From the NCBI GenBank assembly GCA_039920165.1, contig JBDSEG010000228.1, forward strand, positions 1-15,410: 15,410 bases of DNA. The letters are read 5' to 3'. Below are positions 14,815 to 15,410 of this stretch, in pieces; positions within the stretch are counted from its first letter, which is position 1; each line of letters starts with the position of its first letter. This stretch comes from JBDSEG01 sp039920165. Lineage in GTDB: Bacteria > Pseudomonadota > Gammaproteobacteria > Burkholderiales > Burkholderiaceae_C. Both the position numbers and the translations under genes were made by a program. The notes beneath the pieces were generated by a model. It was not told where the DNA came from and made no database searches. It saw only the letters and a program-made list of their open reading frames with translations.

Positions 14815-15006
14815 TTAGTTCCGTATGAAAACCATCAGGACAGCGTAGTACGACCGGGCCGCCGAGCAGTATTTCAATTTCAGCAAGCGGCCAACCATCG
14901 ACGAGACCATCGCCCACTCGCCCAGGTGAAGATCGGCCTCGTGAGGGTCCTGGCCTGAAATACGGGCGCTGTGCAGGCTGAGGACGGCCTTCATTGCCGC
15001 CCGCAT
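14815..15006 (-). pseudogene. Possible transposase C-terminal remnant (IS66-like)
   Basis: A 63-codon open stretch reads MRAAMKAVLSLHSARISGQD, then PHEADLHL before diverging. RAA...SL.HSAR..G.DP resembles the C-terminal part of IS66-family transposases, which often read AAAIMSLIQSAKLNGHDPYAYL. The following YLKDVLTRLP block is absent, so only about 22 residues fit. It lies in a debris zone beside an integrase remnant, which makes a mobile-element origin plausible. The call is weak and could be chance. Confidence 0.28.
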
Positions 15007-15015
15007 GCGGGGGTG

Positions 15016-15222
15016 TTACTTTGAGGTGGGTGGGAAAGCCCAGCACCGCTTCTTGCTCGATGCCCGCAAGCCGTGGATGCCTTCAACGTTGCCCAGCTTG
15101 TTGGAAACGAAGCGACCAACCCCGAGCCCGCCAAGATGGGTTTTTGCGGTACGACGTATGTCGTGAACGGTGAAGTGTTCGATGTCGAGCGTATCGGGGC
15201 CGACAGGCCCGTACCGATTCAC
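15016..15222 (-). pseudogene. Phage-type integrase (tyrosine recombinase) remnant
   Basis: A 68-codon piece contains EHFTVHDIRRTAKTHLGGLG and then VGRFVSNKLGNVEGI. HDIRRTAKTHL is the HxxR box of phage/island integrases (H20, R23 of the fragment), and VEGI matches the stretch before the catalytic tyrosine (usually HK..GVEGIYNR). The LNHK segment expected between VSN and GNVEGI is missing, and the tyrosine position reads histidine (GIH). The reading frame is lost soon afterwards. The N-terminal and core domains are absent. It lies about 60 bases from the yicC stop, at the outer edge of the inserted region, and may come from the element that brought the island. Confidence 0.7.
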
Positions 15223-15281
15223 TCTCGACTCCCCAGGCGCAGACAGACGAGCCGGGCGCGCGGTTTGGACCCCCTGAAAAC

Positions 15282-15410
15282 CTACTCGATGTTCTGGACC
15301 TGCTCGCGCATCTGCTCGATGGCCACCTTCATATCGACTGCCACCGTCGTCAGTTCGATCGACGCGGCCTTGGAGCCCAGCGTGTTGGCTTCGCGAAGAA
15401 GTTCCTGGAC
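15282..15410 (-). CDS. yicC: YicC family endoribonuclease, C-terminal end (rest outside window)
   Basis: The last 42 codons are open to the window edge and read VQELLREANTLGSKAASIEL, later VAVDMKVAIEQMREQVQNIE, then TAG (15282-15284). This is the DUF1732 C-terminal signature of YicC (E. coli ends in IELKVLIEQMREQIQNIE), a protein shown to be an endoribonuclease. In betaproteobacteria it is normally just upstream of gmk in the same direction. Here the orientation is kept, but 9.7 kb of other genes intervene. The coding end is intact, so the insertion lies downstream of the gene. Confidence 0.92.
   Translation of the reverse strand, partial: VQELLREANTLGSKAASIELTTVAVDMKVAIEQMREQVQNIE

Larger units (their letters stand above)
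14760..15281. other. Gene-free debris between the island promoter and yicC
   Basis: Some 520 bases contain no intact gene. Two recognisable pieces on the minus strand are listed separately: a possible transposase end and a tyrosine-recombinase fragment. The part from about 14770 to 14880 is visibly lower in GC than the rest of the window and has many stop codons. No inverted terminal repeats, target-site duplications or tRNA could be found by eye. Confidence 0.6.

Noticed and set aside
5556..15281. Direct repeats marking attachment sites at the two edges of the island
   Set aside because: I compared the sequence around the gmk start and the yicC stop by eye and found no convincing repeat. 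A computed dot plot would be needed.
1..15410. CRISPR array, tRNA or rRNA genes, riboswitch
   Set aside because: No regularly spaced repeats, cloverleaf-like TTCGA arms with acceptor pairing, or rRNA motifs were seen on either strand.

Overview
The window is GC-rich chromosomal DNA, most likely from a betaproteobacterium of the order Burkholderiales. The evidence is the block greB / bifunctional RSH (spoT) / rpoZ / gmk with yicC nearby, protein sequences typical of that order, and a GC-rich CCCCCCGAGGGGG-type intergenic repeat of a kind I associate with Comamonadaceae-like genomes. The species cannot be fixed from the sequence alone.

Left part (1-5555), housekeeping. On the plus strand are the C-terminal half of motA, a complete motB (flagellar stator) and greB (transcript cleavage factor). 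They converge on a minus-strand block read in the order gmk, rpoZ, spoT. Two copies of one hairpin-rich repeat lie in the motA-motB gap and across the greB-spoT convergence point.

Middle part (5556-14760), an accessory catabolic region read entirely on the minus strand. In transcription order it holds: a promoter with a perfect TTCAT-CTT-ATGAA palindrome, a crotonase-family hydratase (ech-like), feruloyl-CoA synthase (ferA-like), a collapsed short-chain dehydrogenase pseudogene, a periplasmic binding protein (livK-like), a LivH permease, a fused LivM-LivG permease/ATPase, LivF, a broken MarR gene, a short relic of a LigB-type extradiol dioxygenase, and an intact MarR regulator. The likely role is uptake of an aromatic acid, probably a hydroxycinnamate such as ferulate or p-coumarate, its activation to a CoA thioester, and hydration of the side chain under MarR control. 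Substrate and regulation are inferred from family and neighbourhood.

Right edge (14760-15281) holds a degraded tyrosine-recombinase fragment and a possible transposase remnant. The last 42 codons of yicC follow (15282-15410). yicC and gmk are usually neighbours in betaproteobacteria, so about 9.7 kb appears to have been inserted between them. That segment has since decayed: at least four genes survive only as fragments (SDR, second MarR, dioxygenase, integrase), while the transporter, CoA ligase, hydratase and one regulator remain open.

I found no tRNA, rRNA, CRISPR array or intact mobile element. The most interesting signals are the decaying aromatic island and its recognisable relics, the probable operator in front of ech, and the two-copy hairpin repeat.
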